A stretch of DNA of 64,000 nucleotides from the NCBI GenBank assembly GCA_012719855.1, contig JAAXZN010000048.1, forward strand, positions 99,910 to 163,909. Reading direction: 5' to 3'. Position numbers and translations under genes: made by a program. How positions within the stretch are numbered: position 1 is the stretch's first letter; each line of letters starts with the position of its first letter. Source of the stretch: Serratia liquefaciens. GTDB lineage: Bacteria > Pseudomonadota > Gammaproteobacteria > Enterobacterales > Enterobacteriaceae. The notes below the pieces were generated by a model, which saw only the letters and a program-made list of their open reading frames with translations, did not search any database and was not told the DNA's origin. Positions 1 through 8,281 of the stretch are shown here, piece after piece.

Positions 1-280
1 AGATGTCTAGATAAGTCCATCATAATAAAAAACCTCGGTGGCCATAACGACATAAAAAAATGCGGTTTATCGGCGTGTCTTACGGTGCTCACCCTGCGGC
101 TTGGAAGACGACGGGCAGGTCCCGTGGTGAAGTTGGCATCATCTTGCAGGCATCAGATGACAATCGCGTTACGCGTCGGTGGCGAACAGATGAACTATTT
201 TGGACAGGCAGATGATGCGCAGGGAGCCGCAGCGCGCTAAGCTGACGCTATTGATGATTGAATCGAGTTAACCTGATCCC
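1..280. other. Left-edge stretch without a convincing gene
   Basis: No open frame here looks like a recognisable protein. The longest forward frames are about 53 codons (from base 60) and 27 codons (157-240). I could not fold the stretch into a riboswitch class I know. It presumably holds the promoter of the permease gene that starts at 281. Confidence 0.4.
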
Positions 281-1339
281 ATGCCACATCCCCTGACTGC
301 AACTGAACACCGCGCGCGCCCTTGGCCGTGGTGGAAACCGGCGCTGTTTCTGCTGGTGGTGGCCATCGGCCTTTACTACGTCAAATGGCAGCCTTACTAC
401 GGCAAGGCCTTTCTGGCGGCGGACACGCATTCCATCGGCAAATCGATACTGGTCAACGACGACAGCAGCCCGTGGCTGGCGGCCTGGCACTACGCGCTGG
501 TCTATTTCACGGCGGTGTGGAAGGCGGCGGTGCTTGGCGTACTGCTGGGTTCGCTGGTGCAGGTGCTGATCCCACGCGACTGGTTGATGCGCACGCTCGG
601 CCATCCGCGTTTTTCCGGCACTTTGCTGGGTGCGGTGATCGCACTGCCGGGCATGATGTGCACCTGCTGCGCTGCGCCGGTAGCCGCCGGATTACGGCGT
701 CAGTCGGTGTCCAGCGGTGCGGCGATGGCGTTCTGGTTGAGTAACCCGGTGCTGAATCCGGCGACGCTGATTTTCATGGGCTTTGTGCTCGGCTGGCAGT
801 TTGCCGCAATCCGGCTGGTGGCTGGGGTGATCATGGTGCTGGGCATCGCCTGGCTGGTGCAGCGGGCCACTGCCAGGGATCCGCAACCGGCGGCTTTGCA
901 AACGCCGCTGCTGCCGCTGGATAAAGCTGACGAAAGGCCGTTTTTCGGCCGCTGGCTCAGGGCGCTGTGGTCGCTGTTCTGGTCAACCATACCTGTCTAC
1001 ATTCTGGCGGTGCTGGCGCTCGGAGCCGCGCGCGTTTGGCTGTTCCCGCATGCCGATGGGGCGATAGATAATAGTTTGCTGTGGATTATTGGCCTGGCGA
1101 TCGCCGGTTGCCTGTTCGTGATCCCGACGGCGGCGGAAATCCCGATTGTGCAGACCCTGATGCTGGCGGGCATGGGCACTGGCCCGGCGCTGGCGCTGTT
1201 GATGACCCTGCCGGCGGTCAGCCTGCCTTCTTTGCTGATGCTGAACAAGGCCTTCTCTGCCAAGGCACTGTGCCTGACGGCGCTGTTGGTTGCGCTGTGT
1301 GGGATCGTCACGGGCGTGGTAGGAATGGGGTTGGTATAA
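281..1339 (+). CDS. Permease of the YraQ/ArsP (DUF318) family
   Basis: A 352-residue polytopic inner-membrane protein with about eight hydrophobic segments. The first lies near residues 20-40. A conserved stretch around residues 125-165 carries a CTCC motif followed by AAPVAAGLR and SNPVLNPATL. This cysteine/Pro/Gly pattern is typical of the permease family that includes YraQ and the organoarsenical exporter ArsP. Members are thought to move metal or metalloid compounds, but the substrate here cannot be read from sequence. There is no arsR-like or metallochaperone gene beside it, and the next gene is a toxin-antitoxin pair. The ATG at 281 has only a weak ribosome-binding site, yet the protein begins naturally before the first membrane span. 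Family assignment is firm and function is open. Confidence 0.75.
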   Translation: MPHPLTATEHRARPWPWWKPALFLLVVAIGLYYVKWQPYYGKAFLAADTHSIGKSILVNDDSSPWLAAWHYALVYFTAVWKAAVLGVLLGSLVQVLIPRDWLMRTLGHPRFSGTLLGAVIALPGMMCTCCAAPVAAGLRRQSVSSGAAMAFWLSNPVLNPATLIFMGFVLGWQFAAIRLVAGVIMVLGIAWLVQRATARDPQPAALQTPLLPLDKADERPFFGRWLRALWSLFWSTIPVYILAVLALGAARVWLFPHADGAIDNSLLWIIGLAIAGCLFVIPTAAEIPIVQTLMLAGMGTGPALALLMTLPAVSLPSLLMLNKAFSAKALCLTALLVALCGIVTGVVGMGLV

Positions 1340-1443
1340 ATTGTTTAATAAATAGTCTTTCATTCGTATTTGTGTTGTCACAAATGTGCTAACGTTGACG
1401 GGTTTTCAGTTGTTAATTATTGAGCGAATGCAGGAGTATCAAG

Positions 1444-1731
1444 ATGGAAAGCCGTATCCAGTTTCGCATTGAGGATGAGACTAAACGTTTGGCGCAGAAA
1501 GCCGCAGAAGCCAAGGGGATCACTTTGAGTGAGGCATGTAGACGTTTGGCTGAGCAAATGGCAGATGAGCAACGGGCAACTGAGCAACATGAGAATTGGT
1601 TGAAAGAAAAGGTTGATGCCGCTTTTGCCCGTTTGCATGAAGGAAGCGCGGTCTATCTTGACCAACAACAGGTTGATGAAAGCATGGATGCCTTTAAGGC
1701 AAAAGTCCGAGCGAAATACGACCGAAAATAA
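1444..1731 (+). CDS. RelB/DinJ-type antitoxin
   Basis: A small 95-residue protein. Its N-terminal part (MESRIQFRIEDETKRLA...ITLSEACRRL) is a ribbon-helix-helix DNA-binding fold as in RelB/DinJ antitoxins. The rest is charged and helical and would wrap the toxin. I chose the ATG at 1444 because AGGAG lies 8 bases upstream; an earlier in-frame TTG at 1420 lacks such a site. The toxin gene starts 8 bases after the stop. By analogy the antitoxin, alone and with toxin, would repress the pair's promoter in the 100 bases before it. Family assignment is by recognisable pattern; the exact subfamily (RelB versus ParD-like) is uncertain. Confidence 0.75.
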   Translation: MESRIQFRIEDETKRLAQKAAEAKGITLSEACRRLAEQMADEQRATEQHENWLKEKVDAAFARLHEGSAVYLDQQQVDESMDAFKAKVRAKYDRK

Positions 1732-1739
1732 GGATCGTT

Positions 1740-2018
1740 ATGCGTGTCGAATGGGATGAAGAAGCGCTACGGGACAGGGAACGTATTTTTGATTTTCTCT
1801 ATCCTTTTAATCCGCAGGCTGCTGAGCAGGCTGATGCTGAGATTGATAAGGCAGTGAGGCGCCTGTTGGATTACCCTGAACTCGGTAAAATTTGGTACAG
1901 ACAGGCGCGTAAGTTATTGGTCAGCCAGGCTTCATTATTAGTTTTATACGTTGTTGTTGACGACGTGATTAAGGTTTTAGCCGTTGCTCATCAACGAGAG
2001 AAATTCCCTGACATATAG
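1740..2018 (+). CDS. RelE/ParE-superfamily toxin
   Basis: A 92-residue protein with the RelE/ParE pattern: WDEEALRDRERIFDFL at the start, RRLLDYPELGKIWYRQARKLLV in the middle and a C-terminal strand ending VIKVLAVAHQREKFP. Family members either cleave mRNA on the ribosome (RelE, YoeB) or poison gyrase (ParE). The sequence does not decide between them, though the AHQREKFP ending is common among RelE/ParE proteins paired with DinJ-like antitoxins. The gene follows its antitoxin by 8 bases, as expected for a type II module. It ends 2 bases before the convergent nrdG stop, so no terminator fits between them. Confidence 0.75.
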   Translation: MRVEWDEEALRDRERIFDFLYPFNPQAAEQADAEIDKAVRRLLDYPELGKIWYRQARKLLVSQASLLVLYVVVDDVIKVLAVAHQREKFPDI

Positions 2019-2020
2019 AA

Positions 2021-2485
2021 CTAACGCAACTTATGCACCACCTGATTAGCGCTGCCGCGCCAAATCAGCGCCGGATCCTTTAAGTCCTGCACAAACTTGC
2101 CGTCAATCAACACGTTAATCCTGTCCACTATCTGCATTTGCTGCGCATCCAGCTCCGCCAGCCGGTAGCCGGTCCACAGCCAGATATCCTTGCCGGGGCA
2201 TTCTGCGCGTACCCGTTTCACCAGTTGCAGCACCGCCGCGACGTTGGCGGGGTGCAGGGGATCGCCACCGGACAGCGACAGCCCCTGGCGTGGAATGCGC
2301 TTATCGTTCAGGTCGGCAATCAATTGGTCTTCCATCGCCTGGGTAAAAGGCTGGCCGGAGTTAAGCCGCCAGGTGCTTTTGTTGTAGCAGCCGGGACACT
2401 GGTGCACGCAGCCGGCAACAAACAGCGTGCAGCGGGTACCGGGGCCGTTGACGACATCGATGGGGTAGTACTGGTGATAATTCAT
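2021..2485 (-). CDS. nrdG: Anaerobic ribonucleotide reductase-activating protein
   Basis: A 154-residue radical-SAM activase. The cluster motif C26-x3-C30-x2-C33 (CVHQCPGC) binds the 4Fe-4S cluster that reductively cleaves S-adenosylmethionine. The GGDP motif follows at about residue 74. NrdG abstracts hydrogen from the C-terminal glycine of NrdD to generate the glycyl radical needed for anaerobic dNTP synthesis. The length equals the enteric protein. The gene lies 87 bases downstream of nrdD on the same strand and is almost certainly co-transcribed from the NrdR-controlled promoter near 4.9 kb. The gap contains a palindromic repeat. Confidence 0.97.
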   Translation of the reverse strand: MNYHQYYPIDVVNGPGTRCTLFVAGCVHQCPGCYNKSTWRLNSGQPFTQAMEDQLIADLNDKRIPRQGLSLSGGDPLHPANVAAVLQLVKRVRAECPGKDIWLWTGYRLAELDAQQMQIVDRINVLIDGKFVQDLKDPALIWRGSANQVVHKLR

Positions 2486-2502
2486 CTTTCGCTTTCTGAA
2501 GG

Positions 2503-2552
2503 TAGGGGCTCAGCACGCTGAGCCCGGATAGCAGGCGCGGTTGGCCGCGCCC
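2503..2552. repeat. Palindromic intergenic repeat between nrdD and nrdG
   Basis: An inverted repeat at 2506-2525 (GGGCTCAGC/GCTGAGCCC with a 2-base centre), preceded by TAG, is a copy of the dispersed palindrome found throughout this window. A second short GC-rich hairpin (GGCGCGG/CCGCGCC) follows at about 2535-2551. In an operon gap such hairpins could stabilise the upstream message or lower downstream expression. Confidence 0.75.
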
Positions 2553-2572
2553 CGACCGACAGCAGTCCGGCG

Positions 2573-4711
2573 TCAGCCGATCTGCCCGTTCCCCAGGTGT
2601 TTCACCCGGCGTTTCACCTCTTCTTGCTTGCCGGCATTGAACGGCCTGGCGTCCGGGCTGCCGAGATAACCGCACACCCGGCGGGTAACGGAGACCTTGG
2701 ACGGCTCGTGGTTACCGCATTTCGGGCAGGTGAAGCCCTTGCTGGTGCAGGAAAATTCTCCGGTAAAACCGCACTCGTAGCATTCGTCGATGGGCGTGTT
2801 GGTGCCGTAATAGGGCACGCGGCTGTAGCTGTAATCCCACACGTCTTCGAGCGCTTTCAGGTTGTGCTGCAGGTTCGGGTATTCGCCGTAACAGATGAAA
2901 CCGCCGTTGGCCAATGGCGGATAGGGAGCCTCAAAATCCAGCTTGTCGTAAGGATTGACCTTTTTCTCTACGTCGAGGTGGAAGCTGTTGGTGTAATAGC
3001 CTTTGTCGGTCACGCCCGGCACCACGCCGAAATCGGCGGTATCGAGCCGGCAGAAGCGATCGCACAGGTTTTCGCTTGGCGTGCTGTACAGGCTAAAGCC
3101 GTAACCGGTCTCTGCCTTCCAACTTTCCGTGGCGGCCCGCAGGTGCGCAACGATAGCGATCGCTTTGGCGCGCAGCGTTTCATCGTCGTATACGTGTTGT
3201 TCGTTGCCGAACAGGGCGTTGATGGTTTCATGCAGGCCGATATAGCCCAGCGAGATCGACGCGCGGCCATTTTTGAAGATCTCGGCAATGTTGTCGTCTG
3301 CCTTCAGGCGTACGCCGCAGGCACCTTCCATATACAAAATAGGGGCCACGCGCGCCTTGATACCTTCCAGCCGGGCGATGCGCGTCATCAGCGCTTTTTT
3401 CGCCAGCAGCAAGCGCTGATCCAGCAGATCCCAGAAGCGGGTTTCATCCCCCATGGCTTCCAGCGCAATGCGCGGCAGGTTCAGGCTGATCACGCCGATA
3501 TTGTTGCGGCCATCGTGTACCAGCTCGCCCTCTTCTTCGTAAGTGCCGAGGAAACTGCGGCAGCCCATCGGCGTTTTGAACGATCCGGTGACTTTCACCA
3601 CCTGATCGTAATTGAGAATGTCTGGGTACATGCGCTTGCTGGCGCATTCCAGCGCCAACTGCTTGATGTCGTAGTTCGGATCGCCGTACTGATGATTCAG
3701 GCCGTCGCGGATGGCGAACACCAGTTTAGGGAACACCGCCGTCTTACGGTTTTTGCCCAGCCCGGCAATGCGGTTACTCAGGATAGAACGTTGGATCAAT
3801 CGTGATTCCCAGGAGGTCCCCAGCCCGAAACCAAAGGTGACGAACGGCGTCTGACCATTGGCGGTGTGCAGGGTGTTGACCTCGTATTCCAGCGACTGGA
3901 AGGCGTCGTAACACTCTTTTTCGGTGCGCGCCATGGCATAACCTTGCGCATCCGGGATCTGCCACTGTTCGGCGACCTGCTGGTGTTTGTTAAAGCTTTC
4001 GGTGACGAACGGCGCCAGGATCTCGTCGATACGGTTAATGGTGGTACCGCCATAAATATGGCTGGCTACCTGCGCGATGATTTGCGCGGTCACTGCGGTA
4101 GCGGTGGAGATCGACTTCGGGGGTTCAATCTCGGCGTTACCCATCTTGAAGCCGTTGGTCAGCATGCCCTTCAGGTCGATCAGCATGCAGTTGAACATCG
4201 GGAAGAACGGCGAGTAGTCGAGATCGTGGTAGTGGATCTCGCCTCGCTCATGGGCCAGCACCACGTCACGCGGCAGGATATGCTGCTTGGCATAGTGCTT
4301 GGCGACGATCCCGGCCAGCAGATCGCGCTGGGTGGGGATCACCTTGCTGTCTTTATTGGCGTTTTCATTGAGCAGCGCCACGTTGCTTTGCTCTACCAGG
4401 CCGCGGATCTCCTGGTTCAGCCGTCCACGCAGTTCGCGCGCGACGTCGCGATCGTGACGATACTCAATATAGGCCCGCGCCAGCTGCTTGTACTCGCCGG
4501 CCATTAGCTGGTTTTCTACCGCCCGCTGGATTTCATGGATATCGACGCGCGGCTGCTGTGATATCTGCTGAGCGACTACGCGGGCGACGGTTGCGCAGTA
4601 GTCCGCATCGACGATCCCCACGGCCAGCGCGGCCCGCTCGATGGCTTGCCCAATACGTGCCTCGTCAAAAGGTACCTGACAACCGTCCCGTTTAATCACT
4701 ACTGGTTTCAC
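2573..4711 (-). CDS. nrdD: Anaerobic (class III) ribonucleoside-triphosphate reductase
   Basis: A 712-residue reductase, the usual enteric length, that converts NTPs to dNTPs without oxygen. The N-terminal ATP-cone (KRDGCQVPFDEARIGQAI...) senses dATP/ATP. The barrel holds the radical-transfer and substrate sites. Near the C-terminus CYECGFTGEFSC and CPKCGN supply four zinc-binding cysteines. The glycyl-radical motif RVCGYLG follows about 30 residues before the end. The formate-using active site and the NrdG partner downstream agree with the family. Two NrdR boxes lie about 155-200 bases upstream of the start, so expression should fall when dNTPs are plentiful. Confidence 0.98.
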   Translation of the reverse strand: MKPVVIKRDGCQVPFDEARIGQAIERAALAVGIVDADYCATVARVVAQQISQQPRVDIHEIQRAVENQLMAGEYKQLARAYIEYRHDRDVARELRGRLNQEIRGLVEQSNVALLNENANKDSKVIPTQRDLLAGIVAKHYAKQHILPRDVVLAHERGEIHYHDLDYSPFFPMFNCMLIDLKGMLTNGFKMGNAEIEPPKSISTATAVTAQIIAQVASHIYGGTTINRIDEILAPFVTESFNKHQQVAEQWQIPDAQGYAMARTEKECYDAFQSLEYEVNTLHTANGQTPFVTFGFGLGTSWESRLIQRSILSNRIAGLGKNRKTAVFPKLVFAIRDGLNHQYGDPNYDIKQLALECASKRMYPDILNYDQVVKVTGSFKTPMGCRSFLGTYEEEGELVHDGRNNIGVISLNLPRIALEAMGDETRFWDLLDQRLLLAKKALMTRIARLEGIKARVAPILYMEGACGVRLKADDNIAEIFKNGRASISLGYIGLHETINALFGNEQHVYDDETLRAKAIAIVAHLRAATESWKAETGYGFSLYSTPSENLCDRFCRLDTADFGVVPGVTDKGYYTNSFHLDVEKKVNPYDKLDFEAPYPPLANGGFICYGEYPNLQHNLKALEDVWDYSYSRVPYYGTNTPIDECYECGFTGEFSCTSKGFTCPKCGNHEPSKVSVTRRVCGYLGSPDARPFNAGKQEEVKRRVKHLGNGQIG

Positions 4712-4865
4712 GTTGTTACTCCTTGTTCCCCGAGGGAGCGTTGATGCCCTGCCTTGCAGATTTCAGCCTGAAAGCTATCGGGTATCGGTATGATTTCAGC
4801 TTATCCACAGGGCAATGCCGCAGCACGCAAGGGCTGAGACGACGTGTGGATGTTTTTGTGGATAA

Positions 4866-4912
4866 CTACTATATATAGGTGCTGTCGTTTCTTAATGCAC
4901 TATATATAGATG
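4866..4912 (-). promoter_or_regulatory. Paired NrdR boxes upstream of nrdD
   Basis: Two near-identical AT-rich palindromes, CTACTATATATAGGTG at 4866-4881 and GCACTATATATAGATG at 4897-4912, match the NrdR consensus ACACwATATATwGTGT in their cores. They are 31 bases apart start to start, close to three helical turns, which is the arrangement NrdR requires. They sit upstream of nrdD, a classical NrdR target. Both boxes are seen in the sequence; repression by NrdR is inferred from the family. Confidence 0.85.
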
Positions 4913-4994
4913 TTGATGGAGTTCTTTTGACGTAGGACAAAGAAAATGAAAGAGCGCGCGTAAGCTGTACAGACGTTAATTTCGGCCTGAATGC

Positions 4995-5903
4995 TCAGGC
5001 CGGACGAGAGTGGAAATGCTCGAGCAGGAACTCCACCCAGACGCGCACTCGCGGGGGCAGATCGGCGGAGGCGTAGTACAACCACAGTTGGGTGGGCTGC
5101 GGCCAGTATTCCGCCAGCACCGGCAGTAGAGTGCCCTGCGCAAAGTGATGCTCCGCATACCAACGCGCCAGACAGACGATGCCCAACCCGGCCAGCGCCG
5201 CATCCAGTAACATCTCCGGCCGACTGGCCACCAGCCGACCATGCAGTTCCAGCGTTTTGGCTTCGCCATGCCTGTGCAACGGCCATTTTACGCTGCGGCC
5301 GGTAGCCGGGTTACGGTGCAGCAGGCAATTATGTTGCAGCAGATCGTCAGGATCCTGCGGCGTGCCGTGCTGCGCAAGATAGCCGGGCGAGGCCGCCACT
5401 ACCATCTGCATCGGATACAGTGGCCGCGCCACCAACCGACTGTCGGGATCGACCCGGCTGCCGATGCCGACGTCAAACCCTTCGCCCACCAGATTGACCA
5501 CGCGGGCATCCAGTGAGAGATCGAGATCGATCTGCGGATAATGTTCCAGGAATTGCGGGATCAACGGCATCAGGATCTGGCGGCCGAAGCCGGGGATCAT
5601 GCTGACGCGCACCGTGCCGGAAGGTGCCTGCTGCGCGCTGCCGGCAGTTTCCAGCGTGGCAGACAGCGCCTGCCACAGCGGCGCCACATGCTGCAACAGC
5701 GCCTTGCCTTCGTCGGTGAGCACCACGTTGTGGGTATTACGCTGGAACAACCGCAGCGCCAGCTTTTCTTCCAGCACGCGGATATTTTTACTGACTGCCG
5801 CCGGGGTGACGCCCAGTTGGCGCGCGGCGGCGGAGAAATTCTGCGCCTGGGCGGCCGCGAGGAAGGCCGGCAGCAGGCGGTGCACGTCAAAGGGCAGCGA
5901 CAT
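4995..5903 (-). CDS. LysR-family transcriptional regulator
   Basis: A 302-residue LysR-type regulator. The winged-helix N-terminus reads LPAFLAAAQAQNFSAAARQLGVTPAAVSKNI, with the usual A..L..T..A.S recognition helix. A type 2 periplasmic-binding-like effector domain follows from about residue 90. I chose the ATG at 5903 (MSLPFDVHRLL), because longer starts add a non-homologous leader. It is divergent from the oxidoreductase gene at 6008 with 104 bases between them, the classical layout for a LysR regulator controlling its neighbour. The effector is unknown. Confidence 0.88.
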   Translation of the reverse strand: MSLPFDVHRLLPAFLAAAQAQNFSAAARQLGVTPAAVSKNIRVLEEKLALRLFQRNTHNVVLTDEGKALLQHVAPLWQALSATLETAGSAQQAPSGTVRVSMIPGFGRQILMPLIPQFLEHYPQIDLDLSLDARVVNLVGEGFDVGIGSRVDPDSRLVARPLYPMQMVVAASPGYLAQHGTPQDPDDLLQHNCLLHRNPATGRSVKWPLHRHGEAKTLELHGRLVASRPEMLLDAALAGLGIVCLARWYAEHHFAQGTLLPVLAEYWPQPTQLWLYYASADLPPRVRVWVEFLLEHFHSRPA

Positions 5904-6007
5904 AGTGGTTGATACTTTCAGTTGAAATTGAAGTGACCATTCACAGCCTACACCCGCGGCGCTGGAAATGGAAAAATGCGTTATCAAATCTTAATCAAGG
6001 ATCCTTT

Positions 6008-6544
6008 ATGTCGCGTATTTTAGTGTTGACCGCCCACCGTTTTCCCGACGAATCACGCATCAACAAAGCGTTGATCGAAGCGCTTCGTCCTTTGCCGGAC
6101 GTCACTGTCCACGAACTGATGCGTGCCTACCCGGACTATCAAATCGACGTGGCGCGTGAGCAAGAGCTGCTGCAAAACCATGATGCGGTGGTGATGCTGT
6201 TCCCGTTCTACTGGTACAGCTCACCGGCCATTCTCAGCGAATGGCAGGATGCGGTATTAACCCACGGTTTCGCTTACGGCAGTGAAGGCACCCAGTTGCA
6301 CGGCAAGCCCTTGCAACTGGTGGTTACCACCGGCGGCAATCAGCAGGCCTATACGGCGGAAGGGTATAACCGCTATCCGGTCGAGGATTTGCTGCGCCCG
6401 TTCCATGCGATGGCCAACCTGACCGGCATGGATTATCTGCCGCCGCATCTGGTGCAGGGCGTCTTTGACATGAGCGATGAGCGTCTGGCGCAAGAGGCCG
6501 CTGGGGTGGTGGCTCTGTTGAAAAAAGGGCAGGGCGCAGCCTGA
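6008..6544 (+). CDS. Flavodoxin-fold NAD(P)H oxidoreductase (KefF/MdaB-like)
   Basis: A 178-residue protein of the flavodoxin_2 family. The N-terminal strand and loop (ILVLTAHRFPDESRINKALIEAL) bind FMN phosphate. HDAVVMLFPFYWYSSPAILSEWQDAV and LVVTTGGNQQAY are the other flavin-contact motifs shared with KefF, MdaB and NQO1-like quinone reductases. The product probably reduces quinones or electrophiles with NAD(P)H. The start at 6008 has AAGGA about 8 bases before it. A divergent LysR gene 104 bases away is the likely controller. No K+ antiporter gene (kefC) is adjacent, so a KefF role is not supported by context. Confidence 0.82.
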   Translation: MSRILVLTAHRFPDESRINKALIEALRPLPDVTVHELMRAYPDYQIDVAREQELLQNHDAVVMLFPFYWYSSPAILSEWQDAVLTHGFAYGSEGTQLHGKPLQLVVTTGGNQQAYTAEGYNRYPVEDLLRPFHAMANLTGMDYLPPHLVQGVFDMSDERLAQEAAGVVALLKKGQGAA

Positions 6545-6560
6545 GACCACGCCCTGGGGG

Positions 6561-8225
6561 TTAGTCCTCTAACAGCCACCACACCGCTTCGAACGGTCGC
6601 AGGGTGATGGCCTGCGGCTGCGTAGGCGCATCGGCGTAATTGCTCATCAGCGGACGCCACAACGCTGAAGGTTCCACGCCTTCCGCCTGCCAGGCCAGCG
6701 GTTCGCGGCTGAGGTTGGCCGCCACCAGCAGACGTTGGCCGTTCCAGCGGCGCTGGTAGCACCACAGCGCCGGATGGTTGGGCGCCAGATCCTGATAGTC
6801 GCCGTGGGTCAACAGCGGATACTGCTTGCGCAGGGTGATTAACTGTCGGTAGGCGTAAAACACCGAGTCCAGATCGGCCAGTGCCGCTTCAGCATTGATT
6901 TGCGGGTAGTTTTCCGCACAGCCAATCCACGGGGTTCCCTGGGTAAATCCGGCGTTGGGCGCGGCACTCCACTGCATTGGCGTGCGGCCGTTATCGCGCG
7001 ATTTAGTGGCCAGGATCGCCAGCAGATCGGCGTCACTTTTGCCCTGTGCGCTATGTTCGGCGTACATGTTCAGGCTTTCCACATCGCGGTACTGCCCGAT
7101 GGTGCTAAAGCCGGGATTGGTCATGCCGATCTCTTCGCCCTGATAAATATAAGGCGTGCCCTGCATGCCGTGCAGCACCATCGCCAGCATTTTGGCGGCC
7201 GGTACTCGCAGTTCGCCTTCATCGCCGAAGCGCGAAACAATGCGCGGCTGATCGTGGTTACACCAGAACAGCGCATTCCAGGCCTGGTTGTGCATGCCCT
7301 GCTGCCAGTGGCGGAAAATCTGTTTGAGTTCAACGTAATCCGGCGCCGCCAGCGTCCATTTCTCGCCGCCGGCATAGTCCACTTTCAGATGGTGGAAGTT
7401 GAAGGTCATCGACAACTCTTCACCGCTTTGCGCAGCGTACTGCCGGCAATGCTCCAGGGTGGTGGAGGACATTTCGCCCACGGTCATCAAGCCGCGCGGC
7501 TGGAACACGTCTCGGCTCATCTCCTGCAGGAACTCATGAATGCGCGGCCCGTCGGTATAGAAACGGCGGCCGTCACCCTGGGGATCGGACGGAAAATCCT
7601 GCTGCTTGGAAACCAGATTAATCACGTCGAGACGCAGGCCGTCGACACCTTTGTCGGCCCAGAACTGGCACACTTTCTTCAACTCTTCGCGGACCGGCGG
7701 GTGTTCCCAGTTGAGATCGGCCTGCTCGGTGGCAAACAGATGCAGGTAATACTGGCCGCTGTCGGCATGCCACTGCCAGGCATTACCGCCAAATTTGGAA
7801 CGCCAGTTGTTCGGCGGCGCGTCACCTTCGCCATCGCGCCAGACGTAGAATTGGCGGAAGGGGCTGTTCAGTTCTTGCGAGGCTTTGAACCAGGGGTGTT
7901 CGGTTGAGGTGTGGTTAAACACCATGTCCATCACGATGCGGATGCTGCGCTGGTGGGCGGCGGCAATCAGTCGGTCGAAATCCTCCATGGTGCCGTAGGC
8001 CGGATCGATGGCGCAGTAGTCCGCCACGTCATAACCGTTATCCACCTGTGGGGAGACATACACCGGCGTCAGCCAGATCGCATCGACGCCCAGCTCTTGC
8101 AGATAGTCCAGCCGCTGGGTCACACCGGCCAGATCGCCGTAGCCGTTACCGGTGCTGTCCTGAAAACTCTTCGGGTAGATTTGGTAGATGACGCCGTTTT
8201 GCCACCAGGGGATTGGATTGCTCAT
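6561..8225 (-). CDS. treC: Trehalose-6-phosphate hydrolase
   Basis: A 554-residue GH13 enzyme that splits cytoplasmic trehalose-6-phosphate into glucose and glucose-6-phosphate. The opening WWQNGVIYQIYPKSFQDSTGNGYGDL is the oligo-1,6-glucosidase/TreC signature. DGLRLDVINL carries the nucleophile Asp, VGEMSS the acid/base Glu, and WCNHDQPR the third catalytic Asp. Length fits E. coli TreC (551). I chose the ATG at 8225 (MSNPIPWW) with AAAGG before it; upstream in-frame ATGs encode nothing conserved. It follows treB on the same strand after a 56-base gap that holds a perfect palindrome. Confidence 0.96.
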   Translation of the reverse strand: MSNPIPWWQNGVIYQIYPKSFQDSTGNGYGDLAGVTQRLDYLQELGVDAIWLTPVYVSPQVDNGYDVADYCAIDPAYGTMEDFDRLIAAAHQRSIRIVMDMVFNHTSTEHPWFKASQELNSPFRQFYVWRDGEGDAPPNNWRSKFGGNAWQWHADSGQYYLHLFATEQADLNWEHPPVREELKKVCQFWADKGVDGLRLDVINLVSKQQDFPSDPQGDGRRFYTDGPRIHEFLQEMSRDVFQPRGLMTVGEMSSTTLEHCRQYAAQSGEELSMTFNFHHLKVDYAGGEKWTLAAPDYVELKQIFRHWQQGMHNQAWNALFWCNHDQPRIVSRFGDEGELRVPAAKMLAMVLHGMQGTPYIYQGEEIGMTNPGFSTIGQYRDVESLNMYAEHSAQGKSDADLLAILATKSRDNGRTPMQWSAAPNAGFTQGTPWIGCAENYPQINAEAALADLDSVFYAYRQLITLRKQYPLLTHGDYQDLAPNHPALWCYQRRWNGQRLLVAANLSREPLAWQAEGVEPSALWRPLMSNYADAPTQPQAITLRPFEAVWWLLED

Positions 8226-8247
8226 AGTCATACCTTTAAATCGTGAC

Positions 8248-8274
8248 AACGGGCCCGGCATGCCGGGCCCCTAC
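8248..8274. repeat. Perfect palindrome between treB and treC
   Basis: GGGCCCGGCATGCCGGGCCC at 8251-8270 is a perfect 20-base palindrome followed by CTAC. It is the same architecture as the copies near 2.5, 22.1, 36.9 and 54.4 kb but has different arm bases. Its place between co-transcribed genes suggests an mRNA hairpin that could set the treB:treC ratio. This role is inferred. Confidence 0.8.
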
Positions 8275-8281
8275 ATTTTAA

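Noticed and set aside
1..280. Cobalamin or other riboswitch, and tiny frames at 60-218 and 157-240
   Set aside because: Conserved riboswitch blocks could not be matched, and the short frames have no ribosome-binding site or family resemblance.
2597..3805. A 402-residue plus-strand frame opposite nrdD
   Set aside because: nrdD is certain; the antisense product has no domain pattern.
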